DNA of 64,000 nt from DAITQM01 sp039794245 (GCA_039794245.1 JBDIVS010000010.1:35410-99409); one strand, 5' to 3'; counted from the first letter of the stretch, positions 34,296 through 43,452 are shown. Translations and numbers: made by a program. Notes: generated by a model not told the origin, from the sequence alone.

Positions 34296-34751
34296 TCAAT
34301 GCACGCTGGTGCTGCGGCTCTCGGGCACCACCGCCAGATCGACGATATCAAGCGGCAGCGTGATCTGTTCGAGACCGAGCTGCAGCAGCAAGGGGCGAAG
34401 TTGCAACTGGATCATCGGATACAACTGGCGGGCCAGCGTCGTGTGGTGGCGTGAAAATTCGGCGAAATCGAGCGGCTCGCCGCGAAACTGCTGGTAGGCG
34501 GCGTGCATCACCAACTGGATGTTGAACAGCGGCTCATCGGCGCCGCCTTCCGGCTTGCTGCCGAGACAGGTCAGGCGGGCGGTGATCTGGTAGGTGATGC
34601 CGCCGTCCGGCGGTTGTTTCATTTCCCGCGGTGTCAGGTTCAACTCGACGTGCGATTGCACCGCCTGGTCGCGCTCGATCACCTCGCGCAGCTCGACGTG
34701 CAGGTGCGACAACTGCAAGTGCCGGAGGCTGAATTGCTCGAGCAGATTCAT
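34296..34751 (-). CDS. SecB-like protein
   Basis: The protein has 151 residues. Recognisable SecB features are a beta-strand start (LRHLQLSHLHVELREV), SHVELNLTPREM, GGITYQITARLTCLG, EPLFNIQLVMHAAYQQF and a closing ARQLYPMIQLQLRPLLLQLGLEQITLPLDI, equivalent to the cYPNILFPYAR.i...R.GFP...L.P.nf pattern. Classical SecB is usually beside grxC/gpsA; here it overlaps hflX by 4 bp, so it may be a paralogous SecB-like chaperone rather than the housekeeping one. Its role is inferred from fold similarity only. Confidence 0.65.
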   Translation of the reverse strand: MNLLEQFSLRHLQLSHLHVELREVIERDQAVQSHVELNLTPREMKQPPDGGITYQITARLTCLGSKPEGGADEPLFNIQLVMHAAYQQFRGEPLDFAEFSRHHTTLARQLYPMIQLQLRPLLLQLGLEQITLPLDIVDLAVVPESRSTSVH

Positions 34752-36073
34752 GGTCCGCGGCCGGCCAGCAATTGGCCGCGCGCCGTCATGCCGTCGATGC
34801 CGGGCAGACGCGACAGTTCGCGGGCGTGCCGGCTCGACAGGTGGACGTGCAGCCGGCTGGCGCCGTCCTGCGCCTGCTCGGCGGCCACCGCGCCGAGTGC
34901 GAACAACCGCGCCCGCAGGCGGGCTGCGGCGTACGGCACCTTGATCCAACGGTCGATGGTCAGGCCGCCGAGCCGCTCGCCGAGCGCCCGGCCGAGCGGT
35001 GACAGATCGGCGTCATACGCCGCCGACATCCGGACAGCGAGCGGTGTGCCGTCAACGTCGCGGACGATCTCCGGGGCAAGGTCGAGGCGATCGATCTTGT
35101 TGTGGACGACCAGGCGCGGCAGATGCTCGATGCCGATCTCGGCCAGCACCGTTTCGACATCGGCGGCCCGCTCGCGCCAGTCGGGCGCCGAGCGATCGAC
35201 GACATGCAGCAACAGATCGGCGTCGCGCGCTTCGTCGAGCGTGGCGCGGAACGCCGAAATCAACTCGTGCGGCAGGTCGCTGATGAAACCGACGGTATCG
35301 CTCAGGATCCATTCGCCGGCCACCGGCACGTGGGCTTTGCGCAGCGTGGTATCGAGCGTCTCGAACAGGCGGTCGGCGGCTTCGACGCCGGCCCCGGTCA
35401 GGCGGTTGAACAGGGTGGATTTCCCGGCGTTGGTATAGCCGACCAGCGCCACGATCGGCAGCCCGGCGCGGCGCCGCGCCCGGCGGCCTTCGTGCCTGAC
35501 CCGGGAGACATGTTCCAGGCGGCGTTCCAACTGGCGCACCCGGCGGGCGATCAACCGGCGGTCGGTCTCGAGCTGGGTTTCGCCCGGACCGCGCAGGCCG
35601 ATGCCGCCGCGTTGCCGTTCGAGGTGCCGCCAGCCGCCGATGAGCCGGGTGGAAAGATGCCGCAACTGCGCCAGTTCGACTTGCAGCTTGCCCTCGAAGC
35701 TGCGCGCCCGCTGCGCGAACAGATCGAGAATCAACGCTGCCCGGTCGATGACCCGGCAGCCAACGGCGCGTTCCATGTTGCGCTCCTGAACCGGCGTGAG
35801 CGCGTGATCGACGAGCAGCACATCGGCCTCATGTGCGGCGCGCAGGGCCGCCAGTTCCTCGACCTTGCCGGCGCCGACCAGCGACGCAGCGTTCAATTGG
35901 CGTGGCGACGAGCGGACTGTGGCGAGAATTTCGCAGCCGGCGGCAAGCGCCAGCGCGGCGAATTCGTTGTCGCGGTCGCGTCGCCCGGCGGCGGCTTCTG
36001 CCGGCCGGGTGACATTGAGGAGCAGCGCCCGCTGTCCCTTGTGCTGTCGTTCAAAAAAAAGCGCGGCGCTCAA
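34748..36073 (-). CDS. hflX: Ribosome-associated GTPase HflX
   Basis: This 441-residue GTPase splits stalled ribosomes. The N-terminal HflX domain runs to about 190, with the glycine-rich LRGPGETQLETDRRLI segment. G1 is GYTNAGKSTLFN, G3 is DTVGFISDLPHELI, G4 is NKID. The C-terminal domain has DWRER-to-end. It lies directly downstream of hfq (overlap 4 bp), the conserved hfq-hflX order. Confidence 0.95.
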   Translation of the reverse strand: MSAALFFERQHKGQRALLLNVTRPAEAAAGRRDRDNEFAALALAAGCEILATVRSSPRQLNAASLVGAGKVEELAALRAAHEADVLLVDHALTPVQERNMERAVGCRVIDRAALILDLFAQRARSFEGKLQVELAQLRHLSTRLIGGWRHLERQRGGIGLRGPGETQLETDRRLIARRVRQLERRLEHVSRVRHEGRRARRRAGLPIVALVGYTNAGKSTLFNRLTGAGVEAADRLFETLDTTLRKAHVPVAGEWILSDTVGFISDLPHELISAFRATLDEARDADLLLHVVDRSAPDWRERAADVETVLAEIGIEHLPRLVVHNKIDRLDLAPEIVRDVDGTPLAVRMSAAYDADLSPLGRALGERLGGLTIDRWIKVPYAAARLRARLFALGAVAAEQAQDGASRLHVHLSSRHARELSRLPGIDGMTARGQLLAGRGP

Positions 36074-36300
36074 TCGTGATCGGTGCCGTTTAGGCGCACG
36101 TCACGGGCCGGAACGATGGTGGAAATGGCGTGCTTGTAGATCATCTGGCTGACCGAATTCTTCAGCAGCACCACGAATTGATCGAACGATTCGACCTGCC
36201 CTTGCAGTTTGATGCCGTTGACCAGATAGATCGAAACCGGCACCCGTTCGCGCCGGAGGGCATTGAGAAAAGGTTCTTGCAGTGATTGTCCTTTAGACAT
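36070..36300 (-). CDS. hfq: RNA chaperone Hfq
   Basis: This 76-residue Sm-like hexamer promotes sRNA-mRNA pairing. The start MSKGQSLQEPFLNALRRERV is classic. The Sm1 motif is SIYLVNGIKLQGQVESFDQFVVLLKN and Sm2 is YKHAISTIVPARDV. It lacks the long C-terminal tail of the E. coli protein (102 residues), ending soon after the Sm core with a short acidic NGTDHD. GGAG lies 9 bases upstream. Confidence 0.97.
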   Translation of the reverse strand: MSKGQSLQEPFLNALRRERVPVSIYLVNGIKLQGQVESFDQFVVLLKNSVSQMIYKHAISTIVPARDVRLNGTDHD

Positions 36301-36453
36301 TTGTTGTCGCTCCTGTGCCTGTGTCATTCGTCGTTAGTCTTTACGTCTTTACATCTCGTTTTCGCCCGGCAATCCGCGCCAGGGAGGCCAAGGAAACCGT
36401 GCTCGGCATCCAGCGATTCGAAAAGACGAATATGGGCATCGATCGCCGGTAAT

Positions 36454-37398
36454 TCAAGCGCGGCCTGGCAAGTCGGCGTGCTTGAGCACCGCCATGATGT
36501 TGGCCGCGGCGTCCTTGGCGGGTAAAGCATACCACACCCAGCCCGGTTCGCCGCGCAGCCAGGTCATCTGGCGCTTGGCATACTGGCGCGTCGCGGCCAC
36601 TGCCCGCGCCGTCATCCCGGCGTGGTCGTAGCGGCCGTGCAGATACCCGAAGACCTGCCGGTAACCGACCGCGCGCATCGCCGGCAGGCCGCTGTGCAGC
36701 TCGTGGCGCTGCAGCAGGGATCGGGCCTCGTCGATCAACCCGGCCGCCAGCATCGCCGCGAAACGCCCGGCGATCGCCTGGTGCAGCGCCCCGCGCTCGG
36801 CCGGCAGCAGGGCAAAGCGCCGGACCGCCGGCAGAACGGCTGCCGGTGCGGCACGCCGTTGGCTGCTGAACGGCCGGCCGGTCAGCAGGCAGACTTCCAG
36901 TGCCCGTCCGATGCGCTGCGCGTCGTGGGGGTGGATGCGGCCGGCGGCGAGCGGGTCCAGTGCCGCCAGCCGGTGATGGACGGCCGGCCAGCCGTGCTGC
37001 GCCGCCTCGGCAGTGATCTCCGTACGCAAGGCCGGATCGGCCGCCGGCAGCGGCGAAAGTCCCCCGGCCAGCGCCCGGAAATACAACATCGTGCCGCCGG
37101 CCAGCAGCGGGATACGGCCGCGGCTGCGGATCGCCGCGATCGCCCGCCGGGCGTCGCTGACGAACTCGGCCGCCGAATACGGGTCGGTCGGCTCGCGCAA
37201 GTCGATCAGATGATGCGGCAGCCGGGCGCGGAGCGCTAGGTCCGGCTTGGCACTGCCGATATCCATGCCACGATAGACCTGCACCGAATCGACGCTGACC
37301 ACCTCGAGCGGCAGCGTCTCGGCCAATCGTTCGACCACCTCACTCTTCCCGACGGCGGTCGGGCCGGCCAGCCAGATTGCCGGAATTTCTTCGATCAT
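36454..37398 (-). CDS. miaA: tRNA dimethylallyltransferase
   Basis: This 314-residue enzyme prenylates A37 of tRNAs reading UNN codons. The P-loop is GPTAVGKSEV (13-22). DSVQVYRGMDIGSAKP, PHHLIDLREPTDPYSAAEFVSDA, GGTMLYFRALAGGLSPLP and the C-terminal RQYAKRQMTWLRGEP motif are intact. It lies between mutL and hfq, as in most gammaproteobacteria. Confidence 0.97.
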   Translation of the reverse strand: MIEEIPAIWLAGPTAVGKSEVVERLAETLPLEVVSVDSVQVYRGMDIGSAKPDLALRARLPHHLIDLREPTDPYSAAEFVSDARRAIAAIRSRGRIPLLAGGTMLYFRALAGGLSPLPAADPALRTEITAEAAQHGWPAVHHRLAALDPLAAGRIHPHDAQRIGRALEVCLLTGRPFSSQRRAAPAAVLPAVRRFALLPAERGALHQAIAGRFAAMLAAGLIDEARSLLQRHELHSGLPAMRAVGYRQVFGYLHGRYDHAGMTARAVAATRQYAKRQMTWLRGEPGWVWYALPAKDAAANIMAVLKHADLPGRA

Positions 37399-37416
37399 GT
37401 TGCGATCTTGCTTTGA

Positions 37417-39294
37417 TCAACGACCACGCAAAAACCAGCGATCGAGTTCGGCGCGCTCGACCCGGACCCAGGTCGGCCGGCCGTGGTTGCAATGGTCGCC
37501 GTGCGGCGTCGCTTCGAGCTGGCGCAGCAAGCCGTTCATCTCCGCCAGCGACAGGCGGCGGCCGGCGTGCACCGCGCCGCGGCAGGCCAGGGTCGCGAGG
37601 CGGTCGAGCACTTTGGTGGCCAGTTCGGGTTCGGCCGCACTGGCGCCGCCGTCGGCCGCCGCGGCGAGCACGTCGCGGACCAGGGCCTCCTGATCAAGGC
37701 CGTCGAGCAACGGGCTGACGGCGCCGAGGCGGACGCTGGCCGGCCCGCTGCGCTCGATTGCGATGCCGAGGCGGGCGAAATCGGTGCGTTCGGCGGCCTC
37801 GGCCTCGGCTTCGGTGACCTTGACGACAATCGGCGCCAACAAACGTTGTGCAACGGCGCCGCCGGCGGCCCATTCCCGCTTCAGCGACTCGTAAACGATC
37901 CGCTCGTGGGCGGCGTGCATATCGACGACGATCAACCCCGCCTCGTTCTCGGCCAGGATATAGATCTGATGAAGCTGCGCGAGCGCCGTACCGAGGTAAC
38001 CTGCCGCGCTCGAGGCCGCGCCCGCGCCTTCGCCGCTGGAGCGCGGTTGCGGCCCGGCTTCACCGCCACACTCGCCCGCCGGCAGGCGATCACGCCGCTC
38101 GGCCGCCATCGGTACCAGGCCCGCCTCGCCCATCGTTTCGGCGACTGCGTTCGGGCCAGATTCCACCGCCGCCGGCCAATAGCGTGCCAGCGCCGCGCCG
38201 CCGCCTCGGCCGCCGGGTACCGGCGATATGCGCAGCGGCAACGTGGCGCGCAGTGCCGGCGGCCGGCCGCCGAATGCCGCCGGCAGGGGCTTTGCACCGG
38301 GCCGCAGTTCGGCCGCAACCTGGCCGGCGACGACCTCGGCGAGCCACTTGAACAAGGCCCTGGCTTCCCGGAAGCGGACTTCGTATTTCTGCGGATGGAC
38401 GTTGACATCGACCTCGTGCGGATCGATTTCCAGATACAGCGCCCAGGCCGGGTGGCGCCCGTGAAACAGCACATCGGCCAGGCCGTGGCGCACCGCCTGG
38501 GCAAGCAGGCGATCGCGCACCAGGCGGCCGTTGACAAACCAGTACTGCTGGTCGGCCGCTGCCCGGTGGTAGCGCGCCGGGCGGGCGATCCAACCGGTGA
38601 GTAGCAAACCGGCGCTGCGCTCATCGACGGCGAGTGCTGCCTCGGCGAACCCGGCGCCGCAAACCGCGGCCATCCGCCGCGCCAGTTCCGCCGGATCGCC
38701 CGCCGCTGGCATCTCGCGCACCACCCGGCCGTCGTGGGCCAGACTGAACGCGACCTGCGGCCGGGCGAGCGCCAGGCGCTTGACCATTTCGTCGATATGG
38801 CCGAATTCGGTGCTCGGCCGGCGCAGAAACTTGCGCCGCGCCGGGGTGTTGTAGAACAGATCGCGGACTTCGACCACCGTCCCGGCATACGGCGGCGCCG
38901 GCTCGGGTACGCCGCCCGGTGCTCGGACGCGCCAGGCATGGGACGCTCCGGCCCGGCCGGAGGTCAACGTCAGGCGGGAAACGGCGGCGATGCTAGCCAG
39001 TGCCTCGCCGCGGAAGCCGAGGCTGACGACCTCGGTCAAATCGTCCAGGCTGGCGATCTTGCTCGTCGCGTGCGGTGCCAGGGCCAGCGCCACGTCGTCG
39101 CGATCCATGCCGAGGCCGTTATCGCCGACCCGGATCGAGCGCGCCCCGCCCTCCTCGATCGCGATCTCGATCCGCCCGGCCCCGGCATCGAGACTGTTCT
39201 CGACCAGTTCCTTGACCACCGATGCCGGCCGCTCGATGACCTCGCCGGCGGCGATCTGGTTGACCAGATGGGAATCGAGAATGCGGATCGGCAT
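37417..39294 (-). CDS. mutL: DNA mismatch-repair protein MutL (endonuclease-motif type)
   Basis: This 625-residue protein has the GHKL ATPase domain (NQIAAGEVIERPASVVKELVENSLDAGA; DNGLGM; TSKI, GFRGEALASIA). The C-terminal dimerisation/nuclease domain begins at about 435. The metal-binding motif DMHAAHERIVYE fits D-x-H-A-x2-E-x4-E, and CNHGRPT fits the C-P-H-G-R-P motif. MutL proteins with these motifs nick DNA themselves and occur where MutH/Dam is absent. That predicts no MutH in this organism. ATG 39294 fits MPIRILDSHLVNQIAAGEV. Confidence 0.96.
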   Translation of the reverse strand: MPIRILDSHLVNQIAAGEVIERPASVVKELVENSLDAGAGRIEIAIEEGGARSIRVGDNGLGMDRDDVALALAPHATSKIASLDDLTEVVSLGFRGEALASIAAVSRLTLTSGRAGASHAWRVRAPGGVPEPAPPYAGTVVEVRDLFYNTPARRKFLRRPSTEFGHIDEMVKRLALARPQVAFSLAHDGRVVREMPAAGDPAELARRMAAVCGAGFAEAALAVDERSAGLLLTGWIARPARYHRAAADQQYWFVNGRLVRDRLLAQAVRHGLADVLFHGRHPAWALYLEIDPHEVDVNVHPQKYEVRFREARALFKWLAEVVAGQVAAELRPGAKPLPAAFGGRPPALRATLPLRISPVPGGRGGGAALARYWPAAVESGPNAVAETMGEAGLVPMAAERRDRLPAGECGGEAGPQPRSSGEGAGAASSAAGYLGTALAQLHQIYILAENEAGLIVVDMHAAHERIVYESLKREWAAGGAVAQRLLAPIVVKVTEAEAEAAERTDFARLGIAIERSGPASVRLGAVSPLLDGLDQEALVRDVLAAAADGGASAAEPELATKVLDRLATLACRGAVHAGRRLSLAEMNGLLRQLEATPHGDHCNHGRPTWVRVERAELDRWFLRGR

Positions 39295-39312
39295 GACCCG
39301 CATAGAATAACT

Positions 39313-40740
39313 TTAACCCGACGGAATGGTCAGCACGGCGCCGAGCTGGATCATGTCGCCGTCGAGGCGGTTGGCTTCACGGAGACGATCGACCGGCACC
39401 TGGTAGCGCGCCGCGATCCCCGACAGCGTATCGCCCCGGCCGACGATATGCCGGGCCGGAGGGCGGTTCGCCGCCAACCACGTCCCCGGCGGCGGGCGCT
39501 GCCGGAAATACGCACCGATGCCGCTCAACACGGCGCCGGCCAATTGCTTCTGCGCCACAGGATCGTTCAGCATGATCTCTTCCTCGGGGTTGGTGATGAA
39601 CGCCGTCTCGACCAGGATGCTCGGCACATCGGGCGATTTCAGCACAACGAAGCCGGCCGATTCGACCTTCGGCTTGTGCGTCCGGCCGTTCGCCGCCAGG
39701 GCCTCGAGCACGTTGTCGGCGACGACGCGGCTGGCCTGCATCGTCGCATTCTGCGACATGTCGAGCAGCACCTTGACGATGGTCTCGTCGCGGCCCTCGA
39801 ACGAAACCCCGCCCACCAGGTCGGACATGTTCTCGCGATCGGCGAGCATCTTGGCAGCCTCACTCGAAGCCCCGTTATTCGACAACACATAAACCGAACT
39901 GCCACGCGCCCGGGCGTCGCGGAAACCGTCGGCGTGGATCGAGACGAACAGATCGGCGCGCGCCCGGCGGGCGATCTCGTGGCGCTCGCGCAATGCCACA
40001 TAGTAATCGCCGTCGCGGATCAGCACGGCGCGCATCCCTGGCTCGGCATCGATCTGGCGTTTCAACTCGCGCGCCACGGCCAGCGTCACGTCCTTCTCGC
40101 GCGTCCGGCTGGGGCCGATGGCGCCTGGATCCTCACCGCCGTGCCCAGCATCGACCGCGATCAGCACATCGCGGTGATCGGCGCCGCGCGCCGCGCTGGC
40201 CGTCAGGACCACCGGATTTTGCCCGCTCCCGGCAGGCGGTTCCAGGTCGATCACCAGGCGATGCCCGTATTCGGCTGCCGGCGGCAACAAAAAACTTTTT
40301 ACGCGGGCCGGCGCGTTGAGATCAAACACCAGGCGCAGACTGCCGTCGTCCCGCCGCCCGTGGCGTACTGCGTCCAACACCCCGTGCGGCGTATCCGCCG
40401 GCAACGCCAACTCCGGCGTGCCGAGCGCTGCAGCGGCAACATCGATCACCACACGATCCGGCGCCGGCAGCGTGAACACGCGGTATTCCACCGCGCCGTC
40501 GAGATCGAACACGGCACGCGTCTTCTGCGGATCCGCCCAGACCCTAAGGCCCTCCACATCAGCCGCCTTTGTCGCCTGCGCCCCCGAGCCGACCAACAGG
40601 CCGAGCAGAAACCCGAAGCGCAAACAAAAAACCGCCCGCCCGGACTCAGGTCCAGGCCTGGTCGGCCCAGGCATGGTCGGCCCCAACCATCCGCGGCGGA
40701 GCCGAATCCAGGAACAAAATGAATGGCGATCGAGCTTCAT
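39313..40740 (-). CDS. amiC: N-acetylmuramoyl-L-alanine amidase with AMIN and LysM domains
   Basis: This 475-residue exported cell-wall amidase splits daughter cells. It has a basic N-terminus and hydrophobic signal (about 37-57), an AMIN targeting domain (about 60-155), an Amidase_3 catalytic domain (about 185-410) with zinc ligands in DAGHGGEDPGAIG, the HADGF motif and ETAFITNPEEE, and a C-terminal LysM (about 430-475, VGRGDTLSGIAARYQVPVDRL). The LysM plus AMIN layout is AmiB/AmiC-like. It lies immediately upstream of mutL. The usual tsaE upstream is absent. Confidence 0.93.
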   Translation of the reverse strand: MKLDRHSFCSWIRLRRGWLGPTMPGPTRPGPESGRAVFCLRFGFLLGLLVGSGAQATKAADVEGLRVWADPQKTRAVFDLDGAVEYRVFTLPAPDRVVIDVAAAALGTPELALPADTPHGVLDAVRHGRRDDGSLRLVFDLNAPARVKSFLLPPAAEYGHRLVIDLEPPAGSGQNPVVLTASAARGADHRDVLIAVDAGHGGEDPGAIGPSRTREKDVTLAVARELKRQIDAEPGMRAVLIRDGDYYVALRERHEIARRARADLFVSIHADGFRDARARGSSVYVLSNNGASSEAAKMLADRENMSDLVGGVSFEGRDETIVKVLLDMSQNATMQASRVVADNVLEALAANGRTHKPKVESAGFVVLKSPDVPSILVETAFITNPEEEIMLNDPVAQKQLAGAVLSGIGAYFRQRPPPGTWLAANRPPARHIVGRGDTLSGIAARYQVPVDRLREANRLDGDMIQLGAVLTIPSG

Positions 40741-41274
40741 GGCCCCCGGTCATTCATGGATTTTCGGCCTATCTTGCACCGTCCAGGCGAAAAAATCAAG
40801 ACTTTCCCTTATATTTCCAATAGATAGGATAAATTCATGAAAGATTACATCAATTTTTTCGGGGACCCCACAGCGCCCTACCCCCGGTCAAACCACCAAC
40901 ATGACCAATTTGAATCCTCCCTCGAATCGATAGAGTGTTTCCGGGCAAGAAAAGCGGCACCACCGACGACACCGAAGGCACCAGAGCCAAGCCTCTCGCC
41001 GAGACGCCAATAGCGCCAGGAATGTATGGTTCGCAACGGCTGGCAACTGGACGGATTTCACCATGAAGGGCCAAAGAACAAGAAGGAGGTACAGGAGTTC
41101 AATCTAGCAGCCACAATCCAAGCGGATGTCTGTGTATTCGACAACTCGACAAATTCCATTCTTTGTGTTTCTTCGTGCCCTTCGGGGTGAAAAAATTTTT
41201 GAACCGCCGATACCATCTGGCCGCCAGGTGCCCCTGGCCCTGCGGGCCGGCGGCGATGCAGCTATACTTTTCGA
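40741..41274. other. Long AT-richer intergenic region with interspersed-repeat remnants
   Basis: No convincing gene in 534 bases. A 46-codon frame from ATG 40837 has poor codon usage and is not called. ACGGATTTCACCATGAAGG at 41051 and an oppositely oriented TTCTTCGTGCCCTTCGGGGTGA at about 41169-41190 belong to the same degenerate repeat family as 34085-34122. The region is clearly less GC-rich than its surroundings. Confidence 0.6.
41263..41268 (+). promoter_or_regulatory. -10 box of the MipA/OmpV-family gene
   Basis: TATACT ends 6 bases before ATG 41275, so transcription would start at or beside the first base of the codon. No ribosome site is visible. The geometry is identical to that at rpoH. 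Confidence 0.5.
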
Positions 41275-42087
41275 ATGCGTTGGGGATGGACTGACAACTT
41301 CGGTATCGCCCGCCCGCCGGCCGCCGGCCCCGGGGGGCGGTTGTTTTGCATTCTGCTGGCACTGTCTGCCACTGCCCCGGCGGCGGACGATGGCCCGTGG
41401 AATATCAAGCTTGGCGCGGCGGCGGCGCTGTCGCCCGAATTTCCGGGGGCCTCGGGGGTCCAGGTCAATCTGCTGCCGCTGATCGATATCACGTACCGCA
41501 AGCGGTTTTTCCTGAACAGCCAGCGCGGGCTGGGCATGATGCTGATCGGCCGGAAGTTCGGCGAGTTGCGTTACCTGGCCGGCATCGCGCTCGACGCCAG
41601 CCGCGAGACGCGCAATCAAAAGGAAGGGCGTGGATTGCAGGAGGTCGATCGAACGATCGAAGCGTCGATTTTCGGCGAGGTGTTTTTCTCGTCCTTTTCG
41701 CTGCAAACCGAGCTCAGCCAGGATCTGATCGGCGAGGGCCACGACGGGCTGATATTCGACCTGCATTTCAACTACACCGACCGCGTGGCCGACGTGGTGC
41801 GCCTGCGCGCCGGGCCTTACCTGCGCTTCGTCAACGGCGATTACATGAACGCGTTTTACAGCGTCACGCCGGAGTTTGCGGCGAGCAGCGGCCGGCCGGT
41901 GTTCGATGCCGACGGCGGCCTGGAACGCTACGGTATCAAGATCAGCGCCAGTTACCCTCTGAACCCCGAGTGGGAAGCCGTCGGCAGCATCGATTACGCC
42001 CGGCTGGTCGACGATGCGCGCAAAAGCCCGGTCAGCAATACCCGCCACCAGGCGAGCGTGCTCGTCGGCTTCACCTATCAGTTCTAG
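41275..42087 (+). CDS. MipA/OmpV-family outer-membrane protein
   Basis: This 270-residue protein has a signal peptide (about 20-37, RLFCILLALSATAPAAD). Amphipathic beta strands follow throughout, ending with an aromatic residue (VGFTYQF), as outer-membrane barrels do. MipA/OmpV motifs include NIKLGAAAALSPEFPGASGVQVNLLPLIDITYRKRFFL and RYGIKISASYPLNPEWEAVGSIDYARL. Family members scaffold peptidoglycan enzymes or act as channels. The 3' end overlaps convergent peroxidase by 17 bp. Confidence 0.88.
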   Translation: MRWGWTDNFGIARPPAAGPGGRLFCILLALSATAPAADDGPWNIKLGAAAALSPEFPGASGVQVNLLPLIDITYRKRFFLNSQRGLGMMLIGRKFGELRYLAGIALDASRETRNQKEGRGLQEVDRTIEASIFGEVFFSSFSLQTELSQDLIGEGHDGLIFDLHFNYTDRVADVVRLRAGPYLRFVNGDYMNAFYSVTPEFAASSGRPVFDADGGLERYGIKISASYPLNPEWEAVGSIDYARLVDDARKSPVSNTRHQASVLVGFTYQF

Positions 42088-43087
42088 GCCCGCTTAAGTC
42101 GCGTTCCTTGTCGCTCAGGCTGCGCAAAAACGCGCTGATCGACTCGCTTTGCTGCCGATCCAGCTTGCGCCCCAACTGGTGGCGCGCCATCAAGGTGATC
42201 GCTTCTTCCAGCGTCGCCACCCGGCCGTTGTGGAAATACGGCGCGGTCAGCGCCACGTTGCGCAACATCGGCACCTTGAAAAACTGGTGGTCGGCCGGAT
42301 TGCCGGTCACCGCCTCGCGCCCAGGGTCAGTGGATGCAATGTAGGGCTCGACCAGGCCCAGCTTCTGGTAGCTGTTACCGCCGAGGAGCGGGCCGTTGTG
42401 ACAGGCGGTGCAACCGGTGTTGATGAAGGTTTCCAGGCCCTGCAATTCGGCGCTCGTCAGCGCCGCATCGTCACCGCCGAGAAAATCGTCGAAGCGGTCA
42501 TGCGTGATCTGCGTGCGCTCGAAGGCGGCGATCGCCTCGGCCATATTCTGATAGGTCAACGCTTCGGCGGCAGCCGGAAATGCTGCAGCGAAGGCCGCTG
42601 GATATTCGGCATCGGCGGCGAGCCGCGCCATGACCTCAGCCTCGCCGGGCATCGCCATCTCGACCGGGTTCAGCACCGGGCCTTTGGCCTGTTCCGTCAG
42701 ATCCGCCGCCCGCCCGTCCCAGAACTGGGCGAACTGGAAACCAGCGTTGAGCACGGTCGGGGAATTGCGTTCGCCGCGTTCGCCTTGGACACCGAGTGAC
42801 GTCGCTTCGTTATCCACCCCACCGCGGCCGCCATCCAGCCGGTGGCAGGTGTTGCACGACTGGCTGCGGTCGAGCGACAAAATAGGATCGAAATACAATC
42901 GCTCACCCAATGCCCGGCGTTCCGGCGTATCGCCGGCGGTACCCGGCATCGCCTCGGGAATGGGTCCGAACACCGCCGCCGCCTGCGCCCTGAGCGCCGC
43001 AATATCGGCCGCCGCAACCACGGTCGCGGCGCCGAGACCGGCGATCAAAACCAGCCATATCACCGCCATCATCTTCGACATATTCAT
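42071..43087 (-). CDS. Di-haem cytochrome-c peroxidase (CcpA/MauG family)
   Basis: The protein has 338 residues with a signal peptide (about 5-28, AVIWLVLIAGLGAATVVAAA). It has two c-type haem sites: CNTCH in RSQSCNTCHRLDGG and CTACH in NTGCTACHNGPLLGG. Other family blocks are NSPTVLNAGFQFAQFWDGRAADLTEQA and KVPMLRNVALTAPYFHNGRVATLEEAI. It is a periplasmic enzyme that reduces hydrogen peroxide with cytochrome c, or a MauG-like oxidase. ATG 43087 has GAGGTGG upstream. Confidence 0.92.
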   Translation of the reverse strand: MNMSKMMAVIWLVLIAGLGAATVVAAADIAALRAQAAAVFGPIPEAMPGTAGDTPERRALGERLYFDPILSLDRSQSCNTCHRLDGGRGGVDNEATSLGVQGERGERNSPTVLNAGFQFAQFWDGRAADLTEQAKGPVLNPVEMAMPGEAEVMARLAADAEYPAAFAAAFPAAAEALTYQNMAEAIAAFERTQITHDRFDDFLGGDDAALTSAELQGLETFINTGCTACHNGPLLGGNSYQKLGLVEPYIASTDPGREAVTGNPADHQFFKVPMLRNVALTAPYFHNGRVATLEEAITLMARHQLGRKLDRQQSESISAFLRSLSDKERDLSGPRTDR

Positions 43088-43206
43088 ATTCCACCTCGAT
43101 CGACGTCGATTGAAACGATACGAAAACCACCGGCGATCAGTGTAAAAGCGGCCCCGCCCGTCCCGCAAGGCACCCGCGTCGGATGACGGATGGCGTCTTG
43201 CATGTC

Positions 43207-43426
43207 ATATTCCGGAGAACGGCTGTTCCACAAACCCGTAGGACATGATCCGGGATCGGACTTTCAGGACCGTGAGCAGCAGGGATGCTGCGACCGAGCC
43301 TACAGGGGCGAGGCGGATTACTAAGGTGAAGGTCCAGTGGACCTTCACCCCGCCGAGCGTTTTAATCCAGGCACCAAAACGATCAATCTCTCCGTTTGTG
43401 GGGCAGCCGTTCTTCAGAATATACTG
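43207..43426. repeat. 220-bp element with ~29-bp imperfect terminal inverted repeats
   Basis: The left arm starts ATATTCCGGAGAACGGCTGT and the right arm (reverse complement) starts ATATTCTGAAGAACGGCTGC; both continue to CCACAAAC, with about 4-5 mismatches in 29. The interior contains a GGTGAAGGTCCA/TGGACCTTCACC hairpin at 43325-43349 and a GAGCAGCAGGGATGCTGCGA block. It has no gene. The pattern is a MITE-like or REP-like repeat between the peroxidase and creB. It covers most of the 365-base gap 43088-43452, where nothing else is evident except a TATACT at 43421-43426 that could serve creB. Confidence 0.7.
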
Positions 43427-43452
43427 CAATCGAATCCGCCGCACATCACTGC

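Noticed and set aside
38734..40722. 662-codon open frame antisense to mutL and amiC
   Set aside because: It spans two real genes with intact motifs on the minus strand; its composition is shadow-like.
40837..40977. 46-codon frame in the amiC-mipA intergenic region
   Set aside because: Poor codon usage, no ribosome site, no domain; composition shows an interspersed-repeat region.
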